Notes under the pieces: model-generated
What the model was told of the DNA's origin: nothing
The model's database searches: none
Seen by the model: the letters and a program-made list of their open reading frames with translations, nothing else
Translations under genes and position numbers: made by a program
In this document: piece after piece, positions 52,468-62,068 of the stretch
Position numbering within the stretch: the first letter of the stretch is position 1
How the letters are laid out: every line of letters starts with the position of its first letter
Source: Microbacterium galbinum
GTDB lineage: Bacteria > Actinomycetota > Actinomycetes > Actinomycetales > Microbacteriaceae
DNA: 64,000 bases
Direction: 5' to 3'
Assembly (NCBI RefSeq): GCF_023091225.1
Contig: NZ_JAHWXM010000002.1
Coordinates: 310,001-374,000, forward strand

Positions 52468-55362
52468 ATGCCGCCCGAGCCCGTCGCCTCCCCACTCACG
52501 GGCTGGATTTTCACGGGCGAACTGCGCACGTACCAGGCCGAGGTCCTCACCCGGCTGCCGGTCGGCGGTCGGGACCCGCTGCACGTCGTCGCCCCTCCCG
52601 GATCGGGCAAGACGCTGCTGGGTCTGCTGCTCGCGGCGCGCGAACGCCATCGGACCCTCGTCCTCGCCCCGACCGTCACGATCCGTCAGCAATGGGTCCG
52701 CACCGCCGTCGACCTCGCCCCGGATGCCGGCGCCGTGTCGGACGACCCCGAGAGGATCGCCGACCTCACCGCTCTCACGTACCAGGCGCTCAGCGTCACC
52801 GGCGACGGCTCGCCCTTCGACGACCTGGCGCGGGTGGTGTGGGCCGAGGAACTGGTCGAGGCGGGGCGCAGCGACGCCGATGCCGCGACCTGGCTCGCCG
52901 AGCTCGCGATCGACAATCCGGCGCAGTACCGCTCCGGCATCCGTCGTCGCACGCGCCGATTGCGCTCGCAGTTCGCCCGGCGCAATCCCGCCGAGCTCGC
53001 GCGCGTGCTGCATCCGAACGCCACGGCGCTCATCGACCGCCTCGTCGCCGCCGGGGTGCGCACGGTCGTGCTCGACGAGTGCCACCACCTGCTCGACCAC
53101 TGGGCCCTGGTCGTGGCGTACCTCGCCGCGCGCATCCGCGAGACGGGGGTCGAGCCGCTGCTGATCGGTCTCACCGCCACCCTGCCGTCGCCGGACGACG
53201 AGACGGAGTACGAGAACTACAGCCAACTGCTCGGAGAGGTCGACTACGAGGTCCCGACCCCGGCGGTGGTGAAGGAGGGGCACCTCGCCCCGTACCGCGA
53301 CTTCGTTCTCCTCACCGAACCGACGCCCGCGGAGGCCGGTTTCATCCGCCGGCACGAGGCGCTGCTGCACTCGATGATCGTCGACGTGCTGTCGACCGCC
53401 GACGGCATCTCCTTCCTCGAGGAGCAGCTGCAGCCCGCCGACGGACCGCCTGACGAAGACCCGCTCGCCCGCATCGACCGGGCACTCTCCGCGGACTTCG
53501 CCCTCGCCCGCTCGTGCGCGGTGGTGCTGCGCGAGGTCGTGCCGCAGCATCCGCTCGTCGCCGCCATCCCGCAGGTGCTGCTCGACCGCTGCACGACCGA
53601 CGATCTGCTCACCGTCCTCGTGCGGTTCGCGCAGGCGCGCCTGCTGGCCGATCCGTCGGCCGCGAACCAGTGGGAGCACGTGCGGCGCTCGCTCGCCGAC
53701 TTCGGCTACCTGCTCACCGACCGCGGGCTGCGCCGCGGGCGCAACCCGGTCGAGACGACACTGGCCTCGTCGGAGGCGAAGGATGCCGCGGCCGTCGAGA
53801 TCCTGCACCGCGAGCTCGCGAGCGACGACGGCGAGCGCATCCGTGCCGTCGTCGTCACCGACTTCGTGACGCACGGCAATCGGCGCGGTGCGGATGCCGC
53901 GGCCGGAGCGCTGCGCACCTTCGACGCCCTCGTCGCTGATCCCGTCGTCGCGGGGCTGCGGCCGGTGCTGCTGACCGCGCAGTACCTGCGCGTGCGCGCC
54001 GACGACGCCGCGACGCTCGCACCCGCGCTCGCGGATCTGCTCGGGGTGACGGTCGATATCGGCGAGGCCGCCGGGGCCACGCGCGACCTGCGCGCGTCCG
54101 GCGCCGGCAGCGGACGCATCGTCGCCGCGGTGTCGGAGCTGATCCGTCGCGGAGAGGTGCGTGTGCTCGTGGGTACCCGTGGCCTGCTCGGCGAGGGATG
54201 GGACTGCCCCGCCGTGAACACCCTCATCGACCTCACCGCCGTCGCGACGTCATCGGCGACGCAGCAGTTGCGGGGCCGCACCCTGCGCCTCGATCCGGGG
54301 TGGCCCGAGAAGGTGGCGCACAACTGGTCGGTGGCGTGCCTGATCCCCGCCGATGTCGCCCTCGACGACGCGAGCGAGCCGGATCGTCTGCGCCGCAAGC
54401 ACTCGCATCTGTGGGGCCTGAACGCCGACGGCGACGGTCGGATCGTCAGCGGACTCGCGCACGCACTGCCCTCGGCAGCGGCCCAGGCGTTCGAGGCGGT
54501 GCTCGACAAGCATCCGGATGCCTCCATCCGCGGCGTCGATGATCTGCTGCGCGCCGCGTGGCCGGCGCGGACGACCACGCGCGCCGAGTGGCGCATCGGC
54601 GAGCCGTACACGTCCCGCGAACGCGACGAGATCACGGTGCGGCAGGTCGCGGCGGCTCCCCTGCTGCGCACCACCCAGGTCGCGCGCGCCGACGGCGCGA
54701 CCTCCGCCGTGGGCGGGGCGCTCGGCGTCGGCCTGCTGCTCGCCGTCCTGGCGGGTCAGGGACTCGCGGTGCACCCGGCGCTCGGAGCCGCGCTCGTCGC
54801 GGCCGGTGGGGCGCTGGCCGCCGCGACGACGCTCCTGCCCCTGCTCGGGCGCACCCTGCGCGATCGCCGCCACCCCGCCGAGGTGTACCGGCTGGCCGCC
54901 CTGGTCGTCGCACGCACCCTCCGTGATGCGGGGCGCATCGGCCCCTTCGACGACACCGACATCGTCGCGCACGTCGACGACGACCGCACCCGAGTGCGCA
55001 TCGAGCTGGGCGGCATGCCCGCGGATCGTCGAGTGGTGACGGATGCCGTCGAAGAGCTGTTCGCGGCGGTGCGCACACCCCGTTTCCTGCTGCGGATCGA
55101 TCGCGGCGCCGCGGGGTCGACGCGGCTTTTCGAACGCCTCGCCGACCGGCTCTCCCCGGGGCGCACCCTCCTGCCGGTTCCGCGCGCGATCGCACGGCGG
55201 CGCGGCGATGCCGAGCAGTTCGAGCGCCACTGGCGGCAGGCCATCGGCACGTGCACGCTGCACGAGCTGCAGGGCGCGCAGGGTCTCGCCCTGCTCCGCG
55301 TCGCCCGCAGCAGCGAGGGCCGTGTCGACGTCGCACGGCCCCGGGCCCGCGTCTGGGGCTGA
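52468..55362 (+). CDS. Large SF2 DEAD/DEAH-type helicase
   Basis: 964 aa. ATG at 52468 follows GGGAGATC. Helicase motifs: I VVAPPGSGKTLLG (about 41-53), II VVLDECHHLLDHW (about 200-212), III LIGLTATLPSP (about 231-241), VI TQQLRGRTLRLDP (about 597-609). A unique C-terminal part (about 690-964) contains two hydrophobic stretches (about 745-765 and 772-795) that look like membrane helices, odd for a helicase. Substrate and role are unknown; repair or nucleic-acid remodelling is possible. It lies upstream of the MoxR operon with a 115-base gap. Confidence 0.85.
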   Translation: MPPEPVASPLTGWIFTGELRTYQAEVLTRLPVGGRDPLHVVAPPGSGKTLLGLLLAARERHRTLVLAPTVTIRQQWVRTAVDLAPDAGAVSDDPERIADLTALTYQALSVTGDGSPFDDLARVVWAEELVEAGRSDADAATWLAELAIDNPAQYRSGIRRRTRRLRSQFARRNPAELARVLHPNATALIDRLVAAGVRTVVLDECHHLLDHWALVVAYLAARIRETGVEPLLIGLTATLPSPDDETEYENYSQLLGEVDYEVPTPAVVKEGHLAPYRDFVLLTEPTPAEAGFIRRHEALLHSMIVDVLSTADGISFLEEQLQPADGPPDEDPLARIDRALSADFALARSCAVVLREVVPQHPLVAAIPQVLLDRCTTDDLLTVLVRFAQARLLADPSAANQWEHVRRSLADFGYLLTDRGLRRGRNPVETTLASSEAKDAAAVEILHRELASDDGERIRAVVVTDFVTHGNRRGADAAAGALRTFDALVADPVVAGLRPVLLTAQYLRVRADDAATLAPALADLLGVTVDIGEAAGATRDLRASGAGSGRIVAAVSELIRRGEVRVLVGTRGLLGEGWDCPAVNTLIDLTAVATSSATQQLRGRTLRLDPGWPEKVAHNWSVACLIPADVALDDASEPDRLRRKHSHLWGLNADGDGRIVSGLAHALPSAAAQAFEAVLDKHPDASIRGVDDLLRAAWPARTTTRAEWRIGEPYTSRERDEITVRQVAAAPLLRTTQVARADGATSAVGGALGVGLLLAVLAGQGLAVHPALGAALVAAGGALAAATTLLPLLGRTLRDRRHPAEVYRLAALVVARTLRDAGRIGPFDDTDIVAHVDDDRTRVRIELGGMPADRRVVTDAVEELFAAVRTPRFLLRIDRGAAGSTRLFERLADRLSPGRTLLPVPRAIARRRGDAEQFERHWRQAIGTCTLHELQGAQGLALLRVARSSEGRVDVARPRARVWG

Positions 55363-55477
55363 CGGGTGTGCGGGGCGCCCGCGGCCCGAGGAAGCACAGC
55401 GATCTGCCAGCCCCATGCGAATGCCCTGCGGGTTACGATCGAGTAACGCGCGCTGCAGCGCCGACGAGAGGGAACGC

Positions 55478-56455
55478 ATGACGGACAACTCCCCCCTGAT
55501 CACGGCCGAACAGTTCGCCGCCCAGACCTCCGCGATCCTCGCCTCCGTGGGAGAGGTGATCGACGGAAAGCCCGATGCCGTGCGCAGTGCGCTGATCTGC
55601 CTGCTCGCCGAGGGCCACCTGCTCATCGAGGACGTGCCCGGGGTCGGCAAGACCATGCTGGCGCGCGCCCTCGCGGCCAGCGTCGACGCGACCGTGCGAC
55701 GCATCCAGTTCACCCCCGACCTCCTCCCGGGCGACGTGACCGGCGTCTCGGTCTACAACCCGGTCGACCGCGAGTTCGAGTTCAAGCGCGGCGCGATCTT
55801 CGCGCACATCGTCATCGCCGACGAGATCAACCGGTCCTCGCCCAAGACGCAGTCGGCACTGCTCGAGGCCATGGAGGAGCGTCAGGTCACCGTCGACGGG
55901 TCGACGCATCCGCTCCCCTCGCCCTTCCTCGTCGTCGCCACCCAGAACCCCCTCGAGATGGAGGGCACGTACGCCCTGCCCGAGGCGCAGCGCGACCGCT
56001 TCATGATGCGCATCTCGATGGGGTACCCGGATGCCGCGGCGGAGGCCCTCATGATCCGACAGCGCGACGTGGTGAACCCGCTCGCGGCCGTCGCCGCGGT
56101 CGCCGATGCCGGCTCGATCTCGCAGCTCATCGCCTGGGCCCGCGCCGTGCACGTGGCGCCCGCGCTCGAGGAGTACACGGTCGCCCTCGCGCAGGCCACG
56201 CGCACCGACCCGAGCCTGCACCTCGGGGCGAGTCCGCGCGCGACGCTGCAGCTGATCCGTGCCGCGAAGGTGTGGGCGGCGCTCGACGGCCGCGACTTCG
56301 TGATCCCCGACGACGTCACCGCCCTCCTCATCCCGGTGTTCGCGCACCGGCTGCTGCCCGCCCGCGGTGCGCACCGCGCCGGCGCCCAGCCCATCGAGAC
56401 GGCCCTCGCGCACATCGTCGAGCGCGTGCGCGTGCCCGTCGCGAGCCGCGTCTGA
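55478..56455 (+). CDS. MoxR-family AAA ATPase
   Basis: 325 aa from the ATG at 55478, with AGAGGGAACGC as ribosome binding site. Walker A EDVPGVGKTMLA (about 50-61), Walker B IVIADEINRSSPKTQ (about 112-126), MEERQVTVDG (about 133-142) and arginine-finger LPEAQRDRFMMRI (about 170-182) are the MoxR fold. MoxR AAA proteins are chaperones that partner with vWA-type proteins and mature enzyme complexes. It begins an operon with DUF58 (8-base gap) and transglutaminase genes. Confidence 0.95.
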   Translation: MTDNSPLITAEQFAAQTSAILASVGEVIDGKPDAVRSALICLLAEGHLLIEDVPGVGKTMLARALAASVDATVRRIQFTPDLLPGDVTGVSVYNPVDREFEFKRGAIFAHIVIADEINRSSPKTQSALLEAMEERQVTVDGSTHPLPSPFLVVATQNPLEMEGTYALPEAQRDRFMMRISMGYPDAAAEALMIRQRDVVNPLAAVAAVADAGSISQLIAWARAVHVAPALEEYTVALAQATRTDPSLHLGASPRATLQLIRAAKVWAALDGRDFVIPDDVTALLIPVFAHRLLPARGAHRAGAQPIETALAHIVERVRVPVASRV

Positions 56456-56463
56456 GGCATTCG

Positions 56464-57654
56464 ATGCGACGCCGCCGATCCCTGACCCGCCGCGGTGCGG
56501 GCGCGCTGGTCGCGGCGCTGCTGTGCGTGATCGGAGCGAACCTCGTCGCCGCACCGATCCTGCTCTACATCGGGGCCCTGCTCGCCCTCCTCACCGGCTT
56601 CTCGGCGCTCATGGCCTGGCTCCCGCGGCGCACGGGCACCGTCTCCCGACAGGTGTCGACCGACCTGCTCACGGTCTCGGAGACCTCGCGCGTCAGCATC
56701 CGCTTCGCCCTGCGCTCGCTGCGCGTGCCGCACGCGCTGTGGCACGACGTCCTGCCCGACGCCGTCAGCGGCGACGCCGGCGGCGAGTATCCGCCGCAGT
56801 CCGGGCAGCTCGGGTACCGCATCACGGGCGTGCGTCGCGGTGTCTGGCCGATCGGGCCGCTCGTGCTGCGCACCGTCGACCCCTTCGGTCTCGCGCGGCG
56901 CGAGCAGGAGTTCGGCGATACGCGCACCGTCACGGTCGTACCCGAGGTCTTCGCGCTCGAACCCCTCGCCGTGCGCGTCGGCGCGGCCGGCGGCACGGCG
57001 CACACGTCGTCGACGCGCCTCGGCCAGGGCGCCGACAACCTCTCGCCGCGGTTCTACCTGCCGGGCGACTCGATGCGCCGCATCCACTGGCGTGCGACCG
57101 CGCACCGTGGGCAGCTCATGGTGCGGCAGGAAGAGGAGGAGTCGAGCCCTGATGCGATCGTCGTGCTCGACCGCAGCGCCGAGCGGTGGGATCGACCGGG
57201 GGACGACGCGGATGCCGCGTTCGAGGCCGCGGTCTCGCTCTGCGCCTCGTCGGCCGTGCATCTCGCCGATGAAGGGTACGGCGTCGACGTGATCGACAGC
57301 GCGGGCGTGCTGCTCGGCACCCTGCGCGGTCACGAGGACGACCGTGACGCGCTGCTCGTCGCCCTGGCACTGATCGCGCCGCGGGGCGACCACCGCGACG
57401 TGGCGACGCTGATCGGCGGCGCTCCTCCCGGCCCTCTGGTCTACATCACGGGCAGGCTGACGGAGGACGACGCGGCATCGTTGCGCACCGCCGGCGCGGC
57501 CGCGGGCATCCTCCTCGCCACCGGGCCCGAGCAGGGTGCGGCAGAGGCGGCGACGCGCAACGGCTGGTCGTTCGCCCCGCTCGGTGATGACGTCGCCGCG
57601 GCATGGGCGGACGCCCTCCCGGAGCGGATCGGAGTCGGCGATGTTCCGGGCTGA
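56464..57654 (+). CDS. DUF58 domain protein
   Basis: 396 aa. Two N-terminal membrane helices (about 11-28 and 32-50) anchor a DUF58 domain with a vWA-like core: GPLVLRTVDPFGLARREQEF (about 132-151), DSMRRIHWRATAHRGQLMVR (about 202-221) and DAIVVLDRSAERW (about 231-243). DUF58 proteins pair with MoxR ATPases and transglutaminases. Its stop lies 14 bases inside the next gene, so the three are co-translated. Confidence 0.92.
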   Translation: MRRRRSLTRRGAGALVAALLCVIGANLVAAPILLYIGALLALLTGFSALMAWLPRRTGTVSRQVSTDLLTVSETSRVSIRFALRSLRVPHALWHDVLPDAVSGDAGGEYPPQSGQLGYRITGVRRGVWPIGPLVLRTVDPFGLARREQEFGDTRTVTVVPEVFALEPLAVRVGAAGGTAHTSSTRLGQGADNLSPRFYLPGDSMRRIHWRATAHRGQLMVRQEEEESSPDAIVVLDRSAERWDRPGDDADAAFEAAVSLCASSAVHLADEGYGVDVIDSAGVLLGTLRGHEDDRDALLVALALIAPRGDHRDVATLIGGAPPGPLVYITGRLTEDDAASLRTAGAAAGILLATGPEQGAAEAATRNGWSFAPLGDDVAAAWADALPERIGVGDVPG

Positions 57655-59923
57655 GCAGGCGACGGGCAGCGCCTCCCGACGATCACGATCGCGCTCGCGC
57701 TCGCGCTCGAAGGTCGCGTGGCACCGCGACGAGGAGACGCCCACGGCGATCCTCGCGCCGTCGGTGCTCGCGGCGGTCGGCGGTCTCGTCGCGATGTGGC
57801 CCTTCACCTCGGTGATCGAGGCGGGGGCCTGGTCGTTCGCCGTCGTCGCGGCGGTCACGCTCCTTCCGCTGACCGGGCTCGTGATGCGCGTGCTGCTGCG
57901 TTACCGCCGCGCGTGGCTGCGCGATGTCGGCACCCTCCTCGTGCAACTGCTGGTCGGGATGGCGCTCGTCACCCAGGTGACGGCGGGCGACTCGGCGCTG
58001 TTCGGGATTATCCCATCGCCCACCACGCTCTCGACGTTCGGCGCCTTGACGGGCGCGGCCTGGCAGGAGGTCGCGGTCGGGTCCGCGCCGCTCGCCGCCT
58101 CGCGCGGGCTCGCCGCGACGATGGCGCTCGGCTTCGCGATCGTCGCGGTGCTGCTCGATCAGCTGGCCGCGGCTCGTGCGGCGATCCTCCCGATCCTCCT
58201 CGTCGGTCTCGTCGGATCCGTCCCGATGATCGTCACCCTCGGCGACGCGAACGTGGTCTGGTTCGTGCTCTTCGCCCTCTTCGTCCTCGCGCAGCTGCGC
58301 TACGCGACGCGCGCCGATCCGCAGACACCGCGCCGCACCTCGGCATCCGTCGCGGTGGGCATCGGTGCCGCGGCGATCGCCGTGACGCTCGCCATCGCAC
58401 CCGGTCTGCCCCTCGCCGCCGGACTCACCGGCACCGGAACGGGGATCACGGTCGACGCATCGCTGCGGCTCGGCGACGATCTCCGCCAGCCCAACCCCGT
58501 CGAGGTCCTGACGGTCGCGACGGCGGGCGGCGCGGCGCCGTATCTGCGGCTCACGACCCTCTCCGACTTCGACGGCGAGGTGTGGCAGCCCGACCGAGGG
58601 GGCCTGCAGTCGCAGGCCGACGGATTCGGCGACCCCGAGTGGGGTGCCGACGTCGAGGTGACGGAGACGACGACCTCGATCCGGATCCTGCGGATGTCGA
58701 GCTCGTGGCTGCCCGTCCCCTACCCCGCGACCGACATCCAGGGCGTGCCCCGCGCCTGGCGGGTGATGCCCGACAACCGCACGCTGGTCTCGCGCAATGC
58801 GGATGCCGTCGGCGCCGACTACACCGTCTCCTCGGTGCGCGTGACCCCCACGCTCGAGCAGATCCGCGCGGTGTCGGCGGCGGAGTCCACCGCAGAGACC
58901 GATGACGTCGAGATCCCCGACATCGTCGGCGAGTTGGCCCGCGAGGTCACGGCAGACGAGGGTACCGACTACGACCGCCTGCTCGCTCTGCAGGACTGGT
59001 TCCGCAGCGACTTCACGTACTCGCTCGACACCCCGGTCGAGGAGGACTTCGACGGCACGGGAGCCGAGGCCGTCGCCCGGTTCCTCGACGTGCGCTCGGG
59101 GTACTGCGTGCACTTCGCCGGCGCCTTCGCCCTGATGGCCGAGAGCCTGGGCATGGAGACCCGGATCGTCGTGGGGTACCTGCCCGGTTCGCTCACCGGC
59201 GAGAAGCGCGGCGACGAGTCGATCTACTCCGTCACGAGCGATCGCCTGCACTCCTGGCCGGAGGTGCTCTTCCCGGGCATCGGCTGGGTGCCCTTCGAGC
59301 CCACGGCCTCGCTCGGGGTGCCGACCGAGTTCCGCACGGCGGTCACGGGTTCCCCGGGATCGGGCACAACGCCGTCGGGCACCCCGGAGACCACGGCTCC
59401 ACAGGCCGAGCAGACGACGGCCCCCGAGGTCGATCGTCAGGATGCCGGCGACAACAGCTCCTCCTCGGGCGAGTTGCGCACGGTCGACCCGACACCGGTG
59501 ATGTTCGCGATCTTCGGCGCGGTCGTGGTGCTGCTGCTCCCCGCCCTGATCCGCACCCTCGTTCGCGCCCGTCGCCGGGATCGCGCGCGCGACGGCGACG
59601 CGGGCGCCGCCTGGACCGAGGTGCGGAGCACACTCGTCGATCTCGGCATCCCGCCGTCGGATGCCGATTCGCCGCGCATGCGTGCGGCCGCGCTGATCCG
59701 CGAACGCGGCGTCGATGCGACGGCGATCGGACGCCTGGCCGATGCGGTCGAACGCGCGACCTACGCCCGATCCGGAGCGGATGCCGCCGACCTCGCGTCG
59801 GATCTGGGCACCGTGCTGCGCGATCTGCGGCGCAGCGTCGATGCACCGGCGCGCACCCGGGCGCTCCTGGTGCCCCGCTCCCTCTTCGTCGCCCGAGGAG
59901 TCGACACGCTCGCCGCGACCTAG
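57641..59923 (+). CDS. Membrane transglutaminase-like protein (TgpA type)
   Basis: 760 aa from the ATG at 57641, behind CGGAGTCGGCG. Six to seven N-terminal membrane helices (about 40-250) form the DUF3488 region. A transglutaminase core follows outside the membrane: SGYCVHFAGAFALMAESLGM with the catalytic Cys (about 489), HSWPEVLFPGIGW with the His (about 536) and a following Asp/Glu. A Thr/Ser/Glu-rich stalk (about 570-610), one helix (about 620-640) and a DUF4129-like cytoplasmic tail complete it. It is the third gene of the MoxR-DUF58-TgpA operon. Such enzymes cross-link or act on peptides; substrate unknown. Confidence 0.9.
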   Translation: MFRAEQATGSASRRSRSRSRSRSKVAWHRDEETPTAILAPSVLAAVGGLVAMWPFTSVIEAGAWSFAVVAAVTLLPLTGLVMRVLLRYRRAWLRDVGTLLVQLLVGMALVTQVTAGDSALFGIIPSPTTLSTFGALTGAAWQEVAVGSAPLAASRGLAATMALGFAIVAVLLDQLAAARAAILPILLVGLVGSVPMIVTLGDANVVWFVLFALFVLAQLRYATRADPQTPRRTSASVAVGIGAAAIAVTLAIAPGLPLAAGLTGTGTGITVDASLRLGDDLRQPNPVEVLTVATAGGAAPYLRLTTLSDFDGEVWQPDRGGLQSQADGFGDPEWGADVEVTETTTSIRILRMSSSWLPVPYPATDIQGVPRAWRVMPDNRTLVSRNADAVGADYTVSSVRVTPTLEQIRAVSAAESTAETDDVEIPDIVGELAREVTADEGTDYDRLLALQDWFRSDFTYSLDTPVEEDFDGTGAEAVARFLDVRSGYCVHFAGAFALMAESLGMETRIVVGYLPGSLTGEKRGDESIYSVTSDRLHSWPEVLFPGIGWVPFEPTASLGVPTEFRTAVTGSPGSGTTPSGTPETTAPQAEQTTAPEVDRQDAGDNSSSSGELRTVDPTPVMFAIFGAVVVLLLPALIRTLVRARRRDRARDGDAGAAWTEVRSTLVDLGIPPSDADSPRMRAAALIRERGVDATAIGRLADAVERATYARSGADAADLASDLGTVLRDLRRSVDAPARTRALLVPRSLFVARGVDTLAAT

Positions 59924-59930
59924 GGTCTCG

Positions 59931-59984
59931 ACCGGTTCCGACCGGTTCCGACCGTTTCCGACCGGTTCCGACCGGTTCCGACCG
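59931..59984. repeat. Decamer tandem repeat
   Basis: Five head-to-tail copies of ACCGGTTCCG at 59931, 59941, 59951 (as ACCGTTTCCG), 59961 and 59971, then a partial ACCG. The unit length is one helical turn and each full copy contains the palindrome ACCGGT. It lies between the convergent transglutaminase and trhO genes, just after the former's stop. Confidence 0.95.
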
Positions 59985-59997
59985 TGGATGCGGTGCG

Positions 59998-60888
59998 TCA
60001 GGCGGCGTGCTGTGCGCAGGCGACGCGGTCGCAGTCCTCGCACACGACGAACTGCGTACGGCACGAGAGGTCGGGGCAGTTCGCGGTGCGCGAGGTCGCG
60101 GCGCCGCATCCGACGCACTCGCCGATCACGGCCGCATGATCGGAGAAGTCGATCGATCCGCGCTTGTCGAAGACGTACAGCGAGCCGTCCCACAGGCCGT
60201 CGTCGCCGTACTTCTCGCCGTAGCGCACGATCCCGCCCTCGAGCTGGTAGACCTCGCCGAACCCGCGCGCGGTCATGAGGCTCGACAGCACCTCGCACCG
60301 GATGCCGCCGGTGCAGTAGGTCACGACGGGCTTGCCCTTGAGGTCGTCGTAGGCGCCCGAGTCGAGCAGGTCGACGAAGTCGCGGGTGGTCTCGGTGTCG
60401 GGAACGACCGCGCCACGGAAATGCCCGATCTGCGCCTCGAGCGCGTTGCGGCCGTCGAAGAAGACGACGTCGTCGCCGCGCTCGGCGACCAGGTCGTGCA
60501 GCTCCTCCGGGCTCAGGCGGGTCCCGCCGCCGACCACGCCGTTCTCGTCGACTCTCAGCTCTCCCGGGGCGCCGAACGAGACGATCTCGTCGCGCACCTT
60601 CACGCTCAGCTTCGGGAAGTCGAGGCTGCGCCCCTCGGCATCGACGCCGGTACCCTCGCTCCACTTGATGTCGGCGTTCTTGAAGGGCGCGTACGAGCGG
60701 AAGGAGCGCGCCCATTTCTTGAGCGCGGGGAGGTCGCCGCCGAGGGTGCCGTTCACTCCGTCGCCCGAGATCAGCAGCCGTCCGCGCAGACCCAGCGCCT
60801 CGCCGAGGTCGCGCTGCCACACCCGGATCGCATCGGGGTCGGCGAGCGGGGTGAAGACGTAGAAGAGAACGATCTTGGGGGTTGCCAC
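59998..60888 (-). CDS. trhO: tRNA uridine(34) hydroxylase, rhodanese-type
   Basis: 296 aa from the GTG at 60888 ([12 protein letters not shown]); an in-frame ATG at 60915 is the alternative. The N-terminal ferredoxin-like domain holds [15 protein letters not shown]. The rhodanese domain has the catalytic Cys in [20 protein letters not shown]-terminal cysteine-rich tail ([18 protein letters not shown]) may bind zinc. TrhO (YceA) adds oxygen to wobble uridine of tRNA. It is divergent from tRNA-Ser 65 bases away. Confidence 0.93.
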   Translation of the reverse strand: MATPKIVLFYVFTPLADPDAIRVWQRDLGEALGLRGRLLISGDGVNGTLGGDLPALKKWARSFRSYAPFKNADIKWSEGTGVDAEGRSLDFPKLSVKVRDEIVSFGAPGELRVDENGVVGGGTRLSPEELHDLVAERGDDVVFFDGRNALEAQIGHFRGAVVPDTETTRDFVDLLDSGAYDDLKGKPVVTYCTGGIRCEVLSSLMTARGFGEVYQLEGGIVRYGEKYGDDGLWDGSLYVFDKRGSIDFSDHAAVIGECVGCGAATSRTANCPDLSCRTQFVVCEDCDRVACAQHAA

Positions 60889-60953
60889 CTCAAGATCGTA
60901 CGCCGCGTCACGGAGCATCTGCCGCATCGGATAGGATGGACAAGTTGTTCCCT

Positions 60954-61041
60954 GGTGACGTGTCCGAGCGGCCGAAGGAGCACGCTTGGAAAGCGTGTGT
61001 TGTGCAAGCAACCGCGGGTTCGAATCCCGCCGTCACCGCCA
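60954..61041 (+). tRNA. tRNA-Ser (GGA)
   Basis: An 88-base cloverleaf with a long variable arm. Acceptor GGTGACG/CGTCACC, D-arm GTCCGAGCGGCCGAAGGAG, anticodon stem CACGC/GCGTG around loop TTGGAAA (anticodon GGA), variable arm TTGTGCAAGCAA, T-arm GCGGGTTCGAATCCCGC, discriminator G and encoded CCA. It reads serine UCC/UCU codons. Confidence 0.95.
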
Positions 61042-61048
61042 GATGACG

Positions 61049-61080
61049 AAGAAGGCCCCGCATTCGTGCGGGGCCTTCTT
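61049..61080 (+). terminator. Strong intrinsic terminator after tRNA-Ser
   Basis: AAGAAGGCCCCGCA (61049-61062) pairs perfectly with TGCGGGGCCTTCTT (61067-61080) around a TTCG tetraloop, then TGTTT. It starts seven bases after the tRNA. Confidence 0.9.
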
Positions 61081-61142
61081 GTTTCCGATGTGCGGGGTGT
61101 CCACCGCGACGACGTCCGTGGCGATCACGCCTGACGCCCGCG

Positions 61143-61328
61143 TCATCCGCCCGACGGGTTCTCGAGGGGCATTCCGTCGTCGTCGGTGCTCTCGTCCCGG
61201 AGCATCTTCTCGGTCTCCTCCGAGGCTCCGGTCTGCTCCGAAGCTCCGTTCTCCGACGCGCCACCGGATGCGGCGCCTGCGTCGTCATTCGCCCCGGGGG
61301 TTCCCTGCGTGTTGCGGGAATCGCTCAT
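61143..61328 (-). CDS. Small acidic protein (61 aa)
   Basis: 61 aa rich in Gly, Ala, Ser, Glu and Asp (GASEQTGASEETEKML, DESTDDDGMPLENPSGG), without hydrophobic segments. Likely disordered and cytosolic. ATG at 61328 has GGAGCTGGAC upstream, a good ribosome binding site. Similar short acidic proteins are common in Microbacteriaceae; function unknown. Confidence 0.7.
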   Translation of the reverse strand: MSDSRNTQGTPGANDDAGAASGGASENGASEQTGASEETEKMLRDESTDDDGMPLENPSGG

Positions 61329-61456
61329 GGTCCAGCTCCGATCTGTCGCGAACCAGGAACGTTACGGGCGCCGTCGCTCCCGCCACAGGGCGTTGACCAG
61401 CCCGGACGCCAGCGAGACACTACCTTCCGCGCACGCGCCCGTTCGAAGGGAGAGCC

Positions 61457-62059
61457 TCAGCCCGCGAAGGTCACGCCGTAGCTCTGCCCGCCCGGCGCGG
61501 TCGGGAGCGGCGTCATGCCGAGGCGCTCGTAGAAGGCCGCGGCACCGGTGTTCGCCGGATCCATCCCGAGATGCAGACCCTTCACGCCGCGGCGCGAGAG
61601 CTCGTCGAACAGCGTCTCGACGAGTCGGCGGCCGAGGCCCTGCCCCTGCGTCTCCGGCAGCAGATCGATGTGCAGATGCGCAGGGTACGCAGCGGCGTTC
61701 GGCTCGGCGCCGGGCCGGCGTCCGTAGGCGTACGCGAGCATCTTCTCCTCGCGCGTCTGCGGCTCGACGGGCTGCGGGAAGCGGTCTGCGAACCGCGGCC
61801 ACCATTCGTCTCGGAACCACTGCTCGAAGGCATCCGTGTCATCGGTCGCGACGATGTACCCGACCACGCGGCCGTCGTCCGATTCGACGACCCACGCCAG
61901 GCTCGGGTCGCGCTCGACGTACGGCACCGCGAACAGCAGGCCCCAGAGCTCGTCGTCGGAGAACACACCGGTGGCGTCCTCCCCCGCATCGGCGGTGCGC
62001 ACGCAGACGTCGAACAGCGACGCGCGATCGGACGGACGGTACGGGCGGATGCTCGACAC
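61457..62059 (-). CDS. GNAT acetyltransferase
   Basis: 200 aa. GCN5-type fold: N-terminal IRPYRPSDRASLFDVCVRTA, then the acetyl-CoA site GQGLGRRLVETLFDELSRRGV (Q/RxxGxG/A) and GLHLGMDPANTGAAAFYERLGM with the late Tyr. The substrate (amine, N-terminus, antibiotic or polyamine) is not evident. It lies ten bases downstream of the PAP2 gene on the same strand. Confidence 0.9.
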   Translation of the reverse strand: MSSIRPYRPSDRASLFDVCVRTADAGEDATGVFSDDELWGLLFAVPYVERDPSLAWVVESDDGRVVGYIVATDDTDAFEQWFRDEWWPRFADRFPQPVEPQTREEKMLAYAYGRRPGAEPNAAAYPAHLHIDLLPETQGQGLGRRLVETLFDELSRRGVKGLHLGMDPANTGAAAFYERLGMTPLPTAPGGQSYGVTFAG

Positions 62060-62068
62060 GGGGACTCC

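Noticed and set aside
59931..59984. CRISPR array
   Set aside because: The repeats are 10-bp units without unique spacers, and no cas genes are present in the window.
57683..60820. 1045-aa ORF on the minus strand
   Set aside because: A GC-bias shadow across the transglutaminase gene and trhO, with Arg/Asp-rich low-complexity translation and no family motifs.
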